DNA from: Lumbricus rubellus
Lineage: Eukaryota; Annelida; Clitellata; Crassiclitellata; Lumbricidae
Assembly: GCA_945859605.1 (NCBI GenBank)
Contig: OX243825.1
Location: 16,434,348 to 16,498,347 of the forward strand
Length of the DNA: 64,000 bases
Direction: 5' to 3'
Shown one piece after another: positions 41,601-51,863 of this stretch. Each line of letters begins with the position of its first letter. Position 1 is the stretch's first letter. Position numbers and translations under genes: made by a program. A model generated the notes under the pieces. That model was not told the DNA's origin. It made no database searches and worked only from the letters and a program-made list of their open reading frames with translations.

Positions 41601-44600
41601 GATGATGAAGCTGCTGCTGATGATGGTGATTGTGATGATGAATCGATGATGATGACGATTATGATGACGACGACTGGTTGTTTCGAGTCTTGAGGATTGT
41701 GGGGTGCGGTGGTGTAGTGGTGACATCGTTGCCTTGGAGCCGAAAGGTTCAAGGTTCGAATCCACTTCGTCGTGTAAGGACCTTGGGCAAGTCCTTCACT
41801 CACAATTGCTCAGCGATTCGACGTGAAACTCCGATGCAGTGTCTGCTCTGCATTCGGGAGCGCCTCTCAGTAGAGTGAGCTTGAAGGGGCGCTATAACAA
41901 GTGCATATACAAACAAACATACAAACAAAGATATTTAAGCTTTTCAAAGAGAAAATGATTTTGCACATTGTATTGTCTTGATACGAAAAGAGAAAAGAGC
42001 GGTAACGGTTTCCATGTATCTTAAAAATGGAATTCCATTTGTATCTCCCAAAGTTGTGCCTTTGCTCAAGTTTGCTGGCTATCAAAATGTGGTCCCAGCA
42101 TATGCCAGAAAATAATGATTATTTTGTTTTCAATGTGTGAATTTGTTTTTTCAAAGAGTTGACATGGAGATGATGCTGAATACTTTGGTTCCTGAAGTAA
42201 GTTGTGTATTTGATGATTATTTTGGTTCCTGAAATAAATTGCATTTTTATATCCTTGCCTTGTTTTGTTCCTAAAGTAAGTTCCTAACCTGTTATTGTTA
42301 CCGGTACTTTGTTTCCTGAAGTATCTTGCATATTTAAAATTGTTTTCTTTTGTGTCAATTTAGTAAGTCACTTATTTGATGTTATTTCGTTTGTTTCTGA
42401 AGTCCATGTAAGTCGCTTATTTGATTTTGTTCTCACTTAAAATTATGTTGTAGTAATTTATTTCTGGGAAGGACTTTTTATTTTGTATACCCTTTAGGTA
42501 CTTCACCAAGGTGCTTTACACAATGGCTATAAATTGTATTGTATTGTTTTTAAACATTTATAAAGCGCCTCTAGTTCAGAGACTCTCCCGGGTGTCAAGG
42601 TCACGCGAGAAGAAGGTTTCTGAGATGAGACAATGCAAAAGAGAGACCGCGTGACAGAAGTTTAGAGTGAACAGAAGGAGAAGTCACATTCCAAAGAGAT
42701 TTCGACCAATTGAGGCAAATAATCAGGATTGAGACATAGCAGTTCTAGAGTTCTAGTCGACTGTAATGTAAACTATAATACCACTAATTATCACTGTAGC
42801 ACTAAGGACAGATTGACAGTAGACTTAATGTACACTGTGCAATGTAATGTAAATGCAGTAAAAAATTTGCCAGCTAATTGAACTATGTTTCATTCTACCT
42901 AGATGTCTTGGTCTCTTGGGCTATTACTATGCGTTTAATATACTAATTGCCCCCTTATTATGGTCTAGCAGCAAATAATGATGCTAACCAATTGCAAGTG
43001 AAGGACTTGCTCAAAGACTCTAAACAGGAACTGTGGTAGAGGCTCAAGGCTATAATCTCCACGTTGAAAGGCACCGCCCTAATGAATTGGCTGTGTTTAG
43101 ACGCGTCGTCCACTGATGTTGAATTAGTCGAAATGTTCGAATGTGATTGATTGATATGCTACGAATGTGTATGTTTTTGTTTAAAAATACTCGTCTTCTG
43201 ACTTCATTTTCCTGAATGGTTATCATTCTTCATCATCATAGAAGGGCTTGAAGCAAAGAAGCCAGATCTATGTTGCCACCGTGACGTTTATTTCTACTCG
43301 TGTTCATTCTCCCTGAGCGATGACATGATACTTTGCCCTTAGCGCATTGCATCTCGAATATTGCTTTCTCTGAGCCGGGGTGGCGTCTTGTAAAACATTC
43401 ATTGATGTATTAGCCATGGGAAGAAAAGCCGTCTGCTTTGCCGATCGGGGGGGGGGGTCGGTGGGGGGGGGGGTGGATGCCGCGTGTTTATGTGGATATT
43501 GCGTGTCGCCGTGCTCAGTCAGCGGCCCTATTGTTAGGGCTCTAATTTATTACCCTCTGGTTCTTTATTTCTGTATTTATTAAATGTCACCATCTAATAA
43601 CAGGGCTTAGATCGATCGTGGTGACCAGTGGTGCCCGCCGTCTTGCCGGACTCAGCCGTGATGTGTCTTACTTAGACGGGGATTGCTGTCAGATATATAC
43701 TGCTTGGTTTTTACTGCTTTTAATTTTCGCTCCTTCCTTATTCGGCGTGGTTTCTTTGTAGCATCGGTCGGTTCTGCTGCGCATTTCGGAAAAGATTGTT
43801 AATCTGGGCGTTCTGATTTATTCTTTATGATTATTTTGAATTGGAAACATCTCTCTCTGTCTTTCATTAATCATCCTGAGAGTCGTGCGTTGCGAAAAGT
43901 AATTTCTCGTAGTCGTAAATCTCGTAAAAGTACGCATTTTGTAATAAAAATCGTCCTTTGTAACCTATGGAGTTGGACGTTACTTTGGCCTTCTGCTGCA
44001 GTTTGCCAAAAATATTTTTGCATTTTGGTCTGTATGATTGCGTAGTAGTAAGACTGGTGGACTGTCAGCTGAGAGGTTGTGGGGTTCAAATCCTGCCAAC
44101 TGGGGCAGAAATTTAAATTGATTATTTATTGCGTTAAATGCCATGCGCTTTCACATTGTTCTGTCGAAAATTGCCTTTTATGACTGATTTTCTGTTGTTG
44201 ACACAAACTGAAATAGGCATTTGGATCGATTTCTGTGAGTGCTTTTTATTTTAGGATTTTTCTGCCTCTGAAGTCACTACTTATGCTTTTAAACGAAAAG
44301 CATTTTTTGCTCTAAACTCATTTGTTTATTTTAATGTTTTTACTTGACCATTTCAGAAAACACCTTTCAAGCACACATGCGAGGGACCTGATGACATGGT
44401 AAGCTGATGTTAAATACTTGTATAGTATTGGCACCATACCAATAAAAAATATAGTATAAACTGTATATTGGAGGATATTAAAGACTGGTTGATTATTAGC
44501 ATGATATACCGGTATATTTGATAATTAATAACTCTACTCTTGGTTGTTGGTGTTATCGTCATGACACATCTGCATCCATGAGACTGCTGTTGGATGGACA

Positions 44601-45960
44601 GCTGGCTAGCTGGCTTGCTGTTTGCTTGTTTGGTTCAAGCTTTCCCTTTGGGATTTGTTCTAAAATATGATTAACATGATTTAATATTATTTCGTACAGT
44701 GAGCTTGTACTAGAATTGACTGGGAAACGAAAGAAGCTCATCACTAAAGTTTTAAAAATCTTTAATTAATTGATTGATTAATTAATTATTTAATCTTTGT
44801 ATTTTCGCTGCTTGAAGACCTTTTTCTTTACATGGGCTTGTCAGGCTGAAGGCAGTTCTGAATAGCTCTGCTGTGAGAAGTGCTTTACAAGTGTTCATAT
44901 TTGATTAGATTAGATTAGAATAGCAGTGTTATATAATGTGGTCTATATTGTTTGTGTTGGAGCAATTTACGCTAGAAGTAGAGCTTTGTTTTCAGTAACT
45001 CAGTTTAATTCCCTCTGTGATCTCTAACCTCTGGCTTAATTAGTGGTTGTGCATCATAATTTTTCACTACTGCGTATGGTAATCAATCATGTGGAATGGG
45101 CTCCCGCTTGCGCTACGCTCACTACCTCTGAATAATTTGCCTGCCTTCTACCAGTTGCTTAAGACCTATCTTTTTAGCCATGGCTGGGCTGGGAGCGCCT
45201 CTGAGTAGACTTCTTGAAGGGGGGCTATATAAGTTTTTGGAATGAATGAATGTTTTTGCATTTTTTAATGAGTTCTGATGTTTTACAGCCGGCTCACGTT
45301 AAGGCGAGTCTTATGGGATGCCACGTGACAGTGCCAATCACCGATGGAAAACTGAATCTTGGTCAGTGGCAAGGAATATGGATGTGCGAACATCGAAATC
45401 ATGCAAGTTAGTAACGAAAAATCTGTGTATTTGACGCTTTATTGAATTGTCAATAGCAGTTGTTAGCATGAAGACATGTTTAAAGTACCATGTGTTTGTT
45501 ATTATCAGCTTGTTTTGTTCAAAAATTTTTATCAATCTTTCTCCCCTGCTGTTTCTTTCTCCCAGTTCATCGCTTCCAATATAGTTCTTTTGTGATGCTT
45601 GAGTGCAGCAATAGTTTGTGATATTATACTAAAATCATCCGTTTTTCAATTGTAAGTTATGGTTTGTTATTGCAGATTATGTTGTTAATATTATGAAGTT
45701 CACTACTCACTAAGTTCCATTTTCGATTGCAAGTGGCTCTCTTATACTGGCAAGAATTGACGATTATAAGGTGTGCAAGTTACAGAATTGGATGGATCCG
45801 ATTTGACCTACCCTGGACAGAAATTTGCTTGGCATATTACAGCACTTAATGAGCAGAATTGTATAGAACGAGTTGAGATCAATATTTTTTACATATTTAG
45901 TGTTTTTTCATTGTAGGCAGTCGGCAACTGGTTGTCACCATTAATGGGTCATCCGCTTAA
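38558..45960 (+). CDS. yjbQ-like: UPF0047/YjbQ-family protein (secondary thiamine-phosphate synthase-type), seven exons, 144 aa
   Basis: Exons 38558-38693, 39835-39869, 41225-41244, 42157-42196, 44357-44398, 45289-45406 and 45917-45960 join in one frame from ATG to TAA with GT-AG borders. The product has the family's order of conserved blocks: [17 protein letters not shown] near the start, [17 protein letters not shown] (residues 47-63) with the conserved His-Thr-Ser, [17 protein letters not shown] (83-99), and [15 protein letters not shown] ahead of a C-terminal QLVVTING strand. Bacterial and fungal members are about 135-145 residues, so 144 is full length. Members of this family have weak thiamine-phosphate synthase activity; the physiological role in animals is unclear. 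No targeting signal is seen, so it is probably cytosolic. Its introns hold several mobile elements. A polyadenylation signal follows at 46059. Confidence 0.93.
38932..39356. mobile_element. Harbinger-like MITE in intron 1
   Basis: Inverted ends ggcctaaaaaaatg... and, inverted, ggcgtaggaaaaaaattg..., then a shared gttgtgtttccggtaac (left at 38945-38961, mirrored at 39323-39339). Flanked by tta (38929-38931 and 39357-39359), the 3-bp target typical of PIF/Harbinger. 425 bp, AT-rich, no ORF. Confidence 0.65.
39835..39869 (+). CDS. yjbQ-like: UPF0047 gene, exon 2 (35 nt)
   Basis: Acceptor tttgaattgcag, donor gag|gtctgt. Encodes the conserved [11 protein letters not shown] block. Too short to show up as an open frame on its own; found by family homology and phase. 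Confidence 0.92.
40349..41183. mobile_element. Non-autonomous hAT transposon (MITE), 835 bp, in intron 2
   Basis: Ends caggggtgtcaaa (40349-40361) and tttgacatccctg (41171-41183), flanked by the exact 8-bp duplication gtctagaa (40341-40348 and 41184-41191). Subterminal gcgggcc words occur at both ends. No ORF. Confidence 0.93.
41225..41244 (+). CDS. yjbQ-like: UPF0047 gene, exon 3 (20-nt microexon)
   Basis: Acceptor ttttatttgcag, donor ttcg|gtaagt. Encodes Asn-Trp-Asp-Pro-Asp-Val and two bases of Arg, exactly the residues expected after the HTS block. Confidence 0.92.
41699..41938 (+). mobile_element. tRNA-headed SINE, family 1, full length, in intron 3
   Basis: ggggtgcggtggtgtagtgg head, box-B-like ggttcgaatccacttc, core, then hairpin gggagcgcctctcagtaga...aggggcgctataac and an acaaacaaa tail. 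Preceded by gat repeats (41600-41670). Confidence 0.9.
42157..42196 (+). CDS. yjbQ-like: UPF0047 gene, exon 4 (40 nt)
   Basis: Acceptor tttttcaaag; using the AG two bases later would create an immediate stop, which fixes the border. Encodes [13 protein letters not shown]; donor gaa|gtaagt. Confidence 0.92.
42187..42430 (+). repeat. Tandem decaying copies of the exon 4 splice-donor region
   Basis: ggttcctgaagtaagttg at the exon 4 border recurs as ggttcctgaaataaattg (42225), tgttcctaaagtaagttc (42267), tgtttcctgaagtatctt (42309) and tgtttctgaagtccatgtaag (42391). Each is followed by an atttgat-like word. Spacing is roughly 40-80 bases. Confidence 0.8.
42532..42722 (-). mobile_element. 3' fragment of an L2-like LINE, in intron 4
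   Basis: On the minus strand it encodes a C-terminal piece ([15 protein letters not shown]) parallel to SLWNALSPSVRSTLL in the LINE at 48.5-50.3 kb, then gcgctttataaatgttt and a caata-repeat tail. Stops break the frame. Confidence 0.8.
42723..44040. other. Intron 4 sequence, no gene; degenerate SINE word and a G-run
   Basis: A fragment at about 42995-43025 (gcaagtgaaggacttgctcaaag) resembles the reversed SINE family 1 core. Two runs of 9-12 G at 43446-43475 could form a quadruplex. Confidence 0.5.
44054..44200 (+). mobile_element. Truncated relative of SINE family 2
   Basis: tggactgtcagctgagagg and box-B-like ggggttcaaatcctg, then gggcagaaatttaaattg...aatgccatgcgc, parallel to the copy at 7868. 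Confidence 0.55.
44357..44398 (+). CDS. yjbQ-like: UPF0047 gene, exon 5 (42 nt)
   Basis: Acceptor gaccatttcag, donor atg|gtaagc. Encodes [14 protein letters not shown], part of the family's GPDDMPAH signature; phase 0 on both sides. Confidence 0.92.
45075..45255 (+). mobile_element. 3' fragment of an L2-like LINE with (GAAT)n tail, in intron 5
   Basis: Encodes [20 protein letters not shown]...[13 protein letters not shown] and a stop, a typical L2-type C-terminus, then gggagcgcctctgagtaga...ggggggctatataa and gaatgaatg repeats. A different subfamily from the 50.2-kb copy. Confidence 0.8.
45289..45406 (+). CDS. yjbQ-like: UPF0047 gene, exon 6
   Basis: 118 nt. Acceptor tgttttacag, donor gcaa|gttagt. 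Encodes [17 protein letters not shown] through [16 protein letters not shown]. Confidence 0.93.
45917..45960 (+). CDS. yjbQ-like: UPF0047 gene, exon 7 (terminal)
   Basis: Acceptor tttttcattgtag. Completes a split Ser codon, then [13 protein letters not shown] and TAA at 45958. Confidence 0.92.
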
Positions 45961-46058
45961 CTATACATTATTATTTATACTGTACCATGTATATAATTTT
46001 AAAAAACAGAAGTGTTTTTACTTGACAACAATTAATTACAAAAATCTTTGATTCCCGA

Positions 46059-46064
46059 AATAAA
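46059..46064 (+). terminator. Polyadenylation signal AATAAA of the UPF0047 gene
   Basis: aataaa lies 99 bases past the stop codon, giving a short 3' UTR. Confidence 0.6.
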
Positions 46065-48265
46065 ATGAACAAGAACGTGATACTAAAGAAATTTGATCTA
46101 TTGGTATTAGTGTGCATAATAACTGATCAACCTTGAAACTGGGTTTTCTGTCATTTACTTTTCTTGTGAATATTCATTCCAGAATTTCTATAGCACTTCT
46201 TCAAGGGGACTACTCGGAAGCGCTCCCGACTTTAGCGCGGCAAAAGAACACAGTTTTGAGTTTAATAAATTCTTCCGTAAGAGCCTCAGGATATTAATAG
46301 CCTAATATTATGACGGAACAAAGCTTAAGTCCCTCCGCCCGAAACTCAAAGTCGAAAGTTTAGGCCCTACACCTACTTATCTATAGGTATGCCATACACG
46401 CCATTTTCTCAAAATATTCAACAGTTTCATTTATCGAGCATAAAACTGAAACTTGGTCTTTGCCAGGGTTAAGCAACTGAACTACAGGAAGAGATCCTCT
46501 TTGCAGGTTGATCTACGACACTACTGCAGCAACGCATAGACCTACCACCCTTCACAGTGGTTTAGGCAGCGCATAAAAAGCATGTCCAAGAACCGTTTAT
46601 ACATGTATTGTATACCCAACACGCGTCTCACTCAGCATGGGGCCTGTAATGATGTCACGACGAGAAAGCCGGCGAGCCCCCGTTCGCATATTCGCTGATA
46701 CAATTTTGATTTATAGACTAATTTTCCGTCGGAAATTGTAGCCGACAATTGCTCGACGCAAAGCATGGATTCACAAGCCATCCTCAGTTTTGTGTTCTCC
46801 TATACCAGTCTTCTGTGGACGATTCGTTTCTGTGTGTGCAAGTGGGGGCAAGGACAAATAATGAGCCCAGTGAGATTATCGTAAAAAAAACAACCGAAGG
46901 TTCAGACTTTGATCCACAAGCAATGAAGACTTAACTACTTGCACCTCTGAGTAGATATCTTGAAGAGGCGCTATATGAATTCTCAGAATGAATGAATGAA
47001 CTACGGGTCCTAAGAAACACTGACAATTCCTGTACAAGCCTACAAGGCCCTACATAGGCCTTTATTTCTTCCATGTGGGTCCTTTTGTGGGACTTGCAAG
47101 TTCCGAAACTTTGACGCAGTGGCGACGCCAGCTTTACAACTTCAGCAGGTCGCGCCAGGGTCATGGTAGTTATTCAGCAGCTCAAAGATGTAACGAAGGT
47201 ATTCAAAATTCCAAAGAATTTTCGGCAGATCATAAGGCAGGTCAAAAGCAAATTATAGGCTGTAGCCTATGAAGGCCGTAGCTATGGGGTGCTTTGGATG
47301 TTTGAACACCCCCGAAATTGATTTCTTTTTAATGCAAACATGAAATAGTGCATTCGCTAACAGTGTCTAATGTATTGGCCGTCCAGAGCTGTTATAATTA
47401 CGAGAGCTCACGACGCTTCTACAGACCCATTAGTCAGTTGATACGGATACGGTTGCTTGTGGACTTTGTCACCGTTGATGACGGTCGAGTAAACACCTCG
47501 CAAAAATGAAATACTGGCTACAGCCTTGACAAACTGGTCGGTGTTTGGCCAATTTAGGTGACTTTTGGAGCGCCGCCAGAAAATCCCGAGTAGTGGGGCT
47601 ATGTACCTAATTGGAAACTCTTCTTGGGGGTCAATTCAGATATTTTCTGCCGCGCAAATTCTGTCGAAATAGTCATCGAGAATGCTGCAATGCGGCACGA
47701 TTCTAATGCATCTAAGGAGTCAAGCAAACTGGTCAGTGTTTAGTCAATTTGAGAGAATAAAAAATCGCATGTGATCGTTATGCTTTTTGAACAATAGTCT
47801 ATGCTCTTGAAGAATCGTGCCGTGGGCGCCCGTGGGGGAGGTCATTTGCAGGAGGGGCAAAGCACGATGGTCACGACTACAAAAATTAGCAGGAGCCTGA
47901 ACAATGAAATGTGTTAAAAACCAAGAAGTTAGGCCTGTAGATGAAATAAATCGGTATCATTTTTCCAGTAGTGTCAAGTGTCGATGAGTCGTGCAAATTT
48001 TTCTGTACGACCCACTTACACAAATTATTGACGCACGCTGCCCAATTCTAGTCGGAGATGGTCCGAACACGGAAGCCTACGCTATAGCAGCTTAGACGTG
48101 TGTCTTGCGATAGTGAACAGGAGGACGATGCCGGAGCAATACGACATCCTGGCCCCTCAAGAGGTTAGAGGCGACCATCTGGACGCCCTCGCCTGCACGC
48201 ATGGATACAAGTTGGAAAGTGTGACCTTCGACCGATGGATGTCAGGGTGCGGCCAGCAGACAGAC
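46065..48265. other. No supported gene; two SINE/LINE tails
   Basis: A reversed hairpin tail at about 46187-46240 (tatagcacttcttcaagggg...gaagcgctcccga) and a forward tail at 46940-47000 (cacctctgagtaga...gaggcgctatatg plus gaatgaatg). Short frames at 46749-46934 and 48098-48334 have no domain. Confidence 0.55.
46940..47000 (+). mobile_element. Solo L2-like 3' tail with (GAAT)n
   Basis: gcacctctgagtagatatc...gaagaggcgctatatg followed by agaatgaatgaatg. Confidence 0.75.
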
Positions 48266-48285
48266 GAGAGAGAGAGAGAGAGAGA

Positions 48286-48324
<39 letters not shown>
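48266..48324. repeat. (GA)n microsatellite
   Basis: gagagaga with a few gaaaga interruptions. Confidence 0.95.
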
Positions 48325-48326
<2 letters not shown>

Positions 48327-48542
48327 TGGCATAGAGACGACGGCTGGTTGGTAGTAGGCCTAACGTGTTGTGAAAAGAGCAACGGTCCAGAAAACGCGTC
48401 TAGCCAATATCGATGATGAATGGCTTACTAATCATATTAAATGTCTACATATAATACATAGTATACATATAGGCTAAGCATGCGTATATACATACAGGCA
48501 TACATGTATTCGCTGGCCTAATACGTAGCCATAGGCCTACAT

Positions 48543-50269
48543 AGGGTCTGACTTCTGACGCACCTCCTCCAACGTTTACCACTACTTCAACTGTTTTTGA
48601 TGATTTTAAACCTATCACTGAATTTGACCTTCGGCTAGCTTTTACAACTGCAAATTTAAACTCATGTGAACTTGACCCTCTACCCCCATTCGTAATCAAC
48701 GACATTTTGGATGACTTTAGCCCCTTTTTAGTCTACCTGTTTAATAGGTCCCTCTCTGAAGGTTGCATCCCTCCCTCACAGAAACGGGCTCTTGTCTTTC
48801 CTTCCCTCAAAAAGCCTAACCTTGACACCAACCTTTGCCAAAATTATCGGCCTATCTCAAATCTATCCTTTCTTTCTAAGACACTTGAACGTCTTGTCTC
48901 TCTGCAGTTTCTACCTTACCTTGAGCAATCTGGTCTCCTTCCTGCAAACCAATCTGGTTTTAGGGCCCATCATTCCACTGAGACAGCTCTCCTTTCTTTA
49001 TTATCTGAAATCTATTCTGCTGTTGATAGGTCTGAGGTCAGTCTGTTGGCCCTCTATGATGTCTCTTCAGCCTTTGACATGGTCGATCACGACATCCTAC
49101 TCAAGCGTCTTGAGATCTCCTATGGTGTTAAGGGTCTCCCCCTTTCTTGGTTCCAGTCGTACCTTTCTGAAAGAACTCAAATGATTATATCGGGTGACTC
49201 TCGAACCCAATGGATTCATGTTAATCTGGGTGTTCCTCAAGGTTCAGTTCTTGGACCTCTCCTATTTATTCTTTACACGGCTGACATCTCTTCTCTTTTT
49301 CCTATTTGTATATAGTGCTGCTGGCCATCTATTTGCTGATGATGTCCAGGCTTTTGTCCATGGTCCCTCATCTTCCCAGCTGCTGTTAGTTGCGCATATT
49401 GAATCGCTTACTAATCATCTCCACTCATGGATGTCTTCTAATCGCCTTTCGCTTAATACTTCAAAGACTCAATTCATCTGGCTAGGTACTCCCCAGCAGC
49501 TCCAGAAGCTTGATTTCATTCTGCTCTCTGAAAAATTCCCGCTGTTTTCCTTCTCTTCAAGTGTGCGGGATCTGGGTGTTGTACTTGATAGCTCACTTAC
49601 CTTTACTGAGCATATTTCAAATGTGACACGCTCGTCATATTTTCATTTAAGACGTCTCAGAGTCATTCGTCGCTCTGTCTCCTCTTCCATCTTCACTACC
49701 TTAATTCATGCTTTTATATGCTCACGAATTGACTATTGCAATGCTCTCCTCATTGGTCTTCCTAAAGTTCGTCTTTCACCTATTCAGTCTGTTCTCAACT
49801 CAGCTGCTAGATTGATTGCCCGCCTTCCCAAGTACTCTCACATCTCTACCTTTATGTTTCATGAACTTCACTGGCTTCCTCTCCGTGCTCGCACACAATT
49901 CAAGATCCTCACTCTGATTTTAAAGGCTCAATGGGGTCTTGCCCCTAAATATCTGACTAATGTTTTACTTCGTCCTCACTCGGCTTCCTCCCATCGTCCA
50001 CTTCGTTCATCCAACAGATTTGACCTCTTGGTTCCTCGGTCTAGAACTACTATGGCTCAGTCTCGATCATTTGTCTCAATTGGTCCTTCTCTTTGGAATG
50101 CTCTTTCTCCTTCTGTTCGCTCTACACTTCTTTCTGGTAGTCTCTCTTCTGCTTTGTCTCTTCTCAAAACCTGTTTCTTCTCGCGGGGCCTTGCGCACTG
50201 GGAGCGCCTCTGAACGGTTCACCCTACTAGAGGCGCTTTATAAATGTTTAAATACAATACAATAGGGTC
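48543..50269 (+). mobile_element. 5'-truncated L2-like LINE with 13-bp target duplication
   Basis: Flanked by cataggcctacat at 48530-48542 and 50270-50282. The 3' end has a perfect 8-bp hairpin (gcgcctct at 50204-50211, agaggcgc at 50230-50237), then tttataaatgtttaaatac and a caata tail. The aggcct core of the flank is common in this genome, but a 13-base match at the right distance is still good evidence. Confidence 0.85.
48568..50213 (+). pseudogene. L2-like reverse transcriptase ORF with one frameshift
   Basis: Open from 48568 as an RT: NYRPISNLSFLSKTLERLV, the AHHSTETALL block, ALYDVSSAFDMVDHD (first catalytic Asp), LGVPQGSVLGPLLFILYTADI. It stops at 49315. The next part continues in another frame from about 49318: AAGHLFADDVQ carries the Asp pair, then the thumb and a C-terminal region ending HWERL and a stop near 50213. 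Apart from this frameshift I see no break, so the copy is fairly young. The endonuclease is lost by 5' truncation. Confidence 0.87.
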
Positions 50270-50282
50270 ATAGGCCTACATC

Positions 50283-50940
50283 GATGCACATAGACCTATT
50301 CATACATGCATAAATGCATATATGAATACATATTTTCACACAAAATATGAAAGCATAATTAGGCTATTATATTAAGCATACATAGTTAGCCTACAATCCC
50401 TACATACACAAGTTTACATATTCAGCCCCCTCAGAAAAAATACTTGAGGTCTTAGCGACATGTGTTCGTATAAAATCCGGAAATTTTAAGATGAAGACTA
50501 AAAATGGTCATCAGTAGTGAAAATGGCATATTTTTTATTTATCTGAAAATTTGGCCAAACGACTAAAAACTTAAAAGGAAGTCGTAAAAAATTGCTGACG
50601 AGAGAGAGGTGTCTCTGTGGCCGAGTCGTCGGCCAAAATGATGTCCGGCCAAAACATACTTTTTATTCCCCCCCAGAAACCGGAATTCCCCTCCAAAGCA
50701 AGGTGACTAGATTAAACACTGTAATACTAGTGTTTGATGCTAAGCTGTGGATGCTTTGCTGAGTTCTTCTGCAGCAGCAACCGCTGATGGGATGGCGCCA
50801 TTTCTTGCAGACGTGCCTTGCTACTCGAATCCCAGGAAGCGGCTGCACTACTGCTGCTGATGATGATGACAATGATGATGATGGAACCTTATATCCAATC
50901 AATACAATTACAACTCTGACAGGCAAATCCTCCCCTTTCC
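50283..50940. other. No gene; segment related to the 61-kb MITE
   Basis: At 50440-50665 words such as gtcgtaaaaaattgctgacgag, gtcggccaaaatgatgtccggcc recall the inside of the hAT MITE at 61015. No termini found. A minus frame at 50926-50663 has no domain. Confidence 0.45.
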
Positions 50941-50959
50941 GCCGGGTATAGGGGTGACC

Positions 50960-51640
50960 AATAGCCTTTCTCCTTCTTCTCCTTCTACAGTTCTACTCCT
51001 CCTCCTTCCACTCCTACTCCTCCCCTTCCTCCGATTCTTCATCCTTGTATTCCATTCGCGCTCTTTCTGCTGCTTATCTCCTCCCTTTCCTCTTCCTCCT
51101 CCTACTCCTCTCCTTCCCCATCAGATTCTTCACCTTCTTATTCTGTCTCCTACTACTCCCCCTTTCATCCTCTTATTTTTCCTCCTCTTCCCTCTTCCTC
51201 ATCCAATTCCTCATCGTTTTCTTCCTCGGTGTTCTGTTTGCTGCTTCTCCCTTTTCTGTTCCTCTATCTCCTACTCTTCTCCCTTCACTTCTCCATCCTG
51301 TTCTTCATCCTTTTATACGATTCATGTTCTACTTCTGTCCGCTTTCTCTTTCTCTTCTTTTCTTACTCCTCCCCTTTCCCATCCAATTCTTCATCCCTTT
51401 ATAACATTCACGTTCTCTCTGTTCCTCTCCTCTCCGCCCTTCCCTCTTTCTCCTACTCCTCCCCTCCTCATCCTATTCGTCATCATCTTATATACCATTG
51501 GCGTTTTTTCTGCTCCTATCCTCTTCCTACGCCTATGCCTGCTCCTGCTCTTGCTCCTCTTCCTGCTCCTCCTCCTGCTCCACATACTCCTCCCATTTCT
51601 CCATCCTATTCTTCATCCTCTTATAAAGCATTCATGCATG
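50960..51640. repeat. Pyrimidine-rich (CTCC/TTCC) tract with a 75-100-bp higher-order phrase
   Basis: ctcctccttcc words with a recurring phrase 'ccatcc...attcttcatcctttta...cattc' every 75-100 bases, resumed after the SINE at 51864-52500. Long open frames are artefacts. Confidence 0.85.
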
Positions 51641-51651
51641 TTTTGCATGTA

Positions 51652-51863
51652 CATGTATGTGCACTTTTATAGCGCCCCTTCAAGCTATCTCTACTCAGAG
51701 GCGCTCCCGATGCAGAGCGGACACTGCATCGGAGTTTCACGCCGAAGCGCTGAGCAATTGTAAGTGAAGGACTTGCCCAAGGTCCTTACGCGGGGAGGTG
51801 GATTCGAACCTCGGACCTTCCGGCTCCAAGGCAACGACGCCACCACTAGACCACCGCGCCCCA
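51652..51863 (-). mobile_element. tRNA-headed SINE, family 1, reverse orientation, inside the pyrimidine tract
   Basis: Reads ttatagcgccccttcaagc...agaggcgctcccgatgcag, then ggtggattcgaacctcgg (box B reversed) and ccaccactagaccaccgcgcccca, the exact reverse layout of the copies at 8772 and 41699. Confidence 0.9.

Noticed and set aside
48098..48334. Possible coding exon before the (GA)n repeat
   Set aside because: Half of the frame is the repeat, no domain is recognisable and no clear donor is present.
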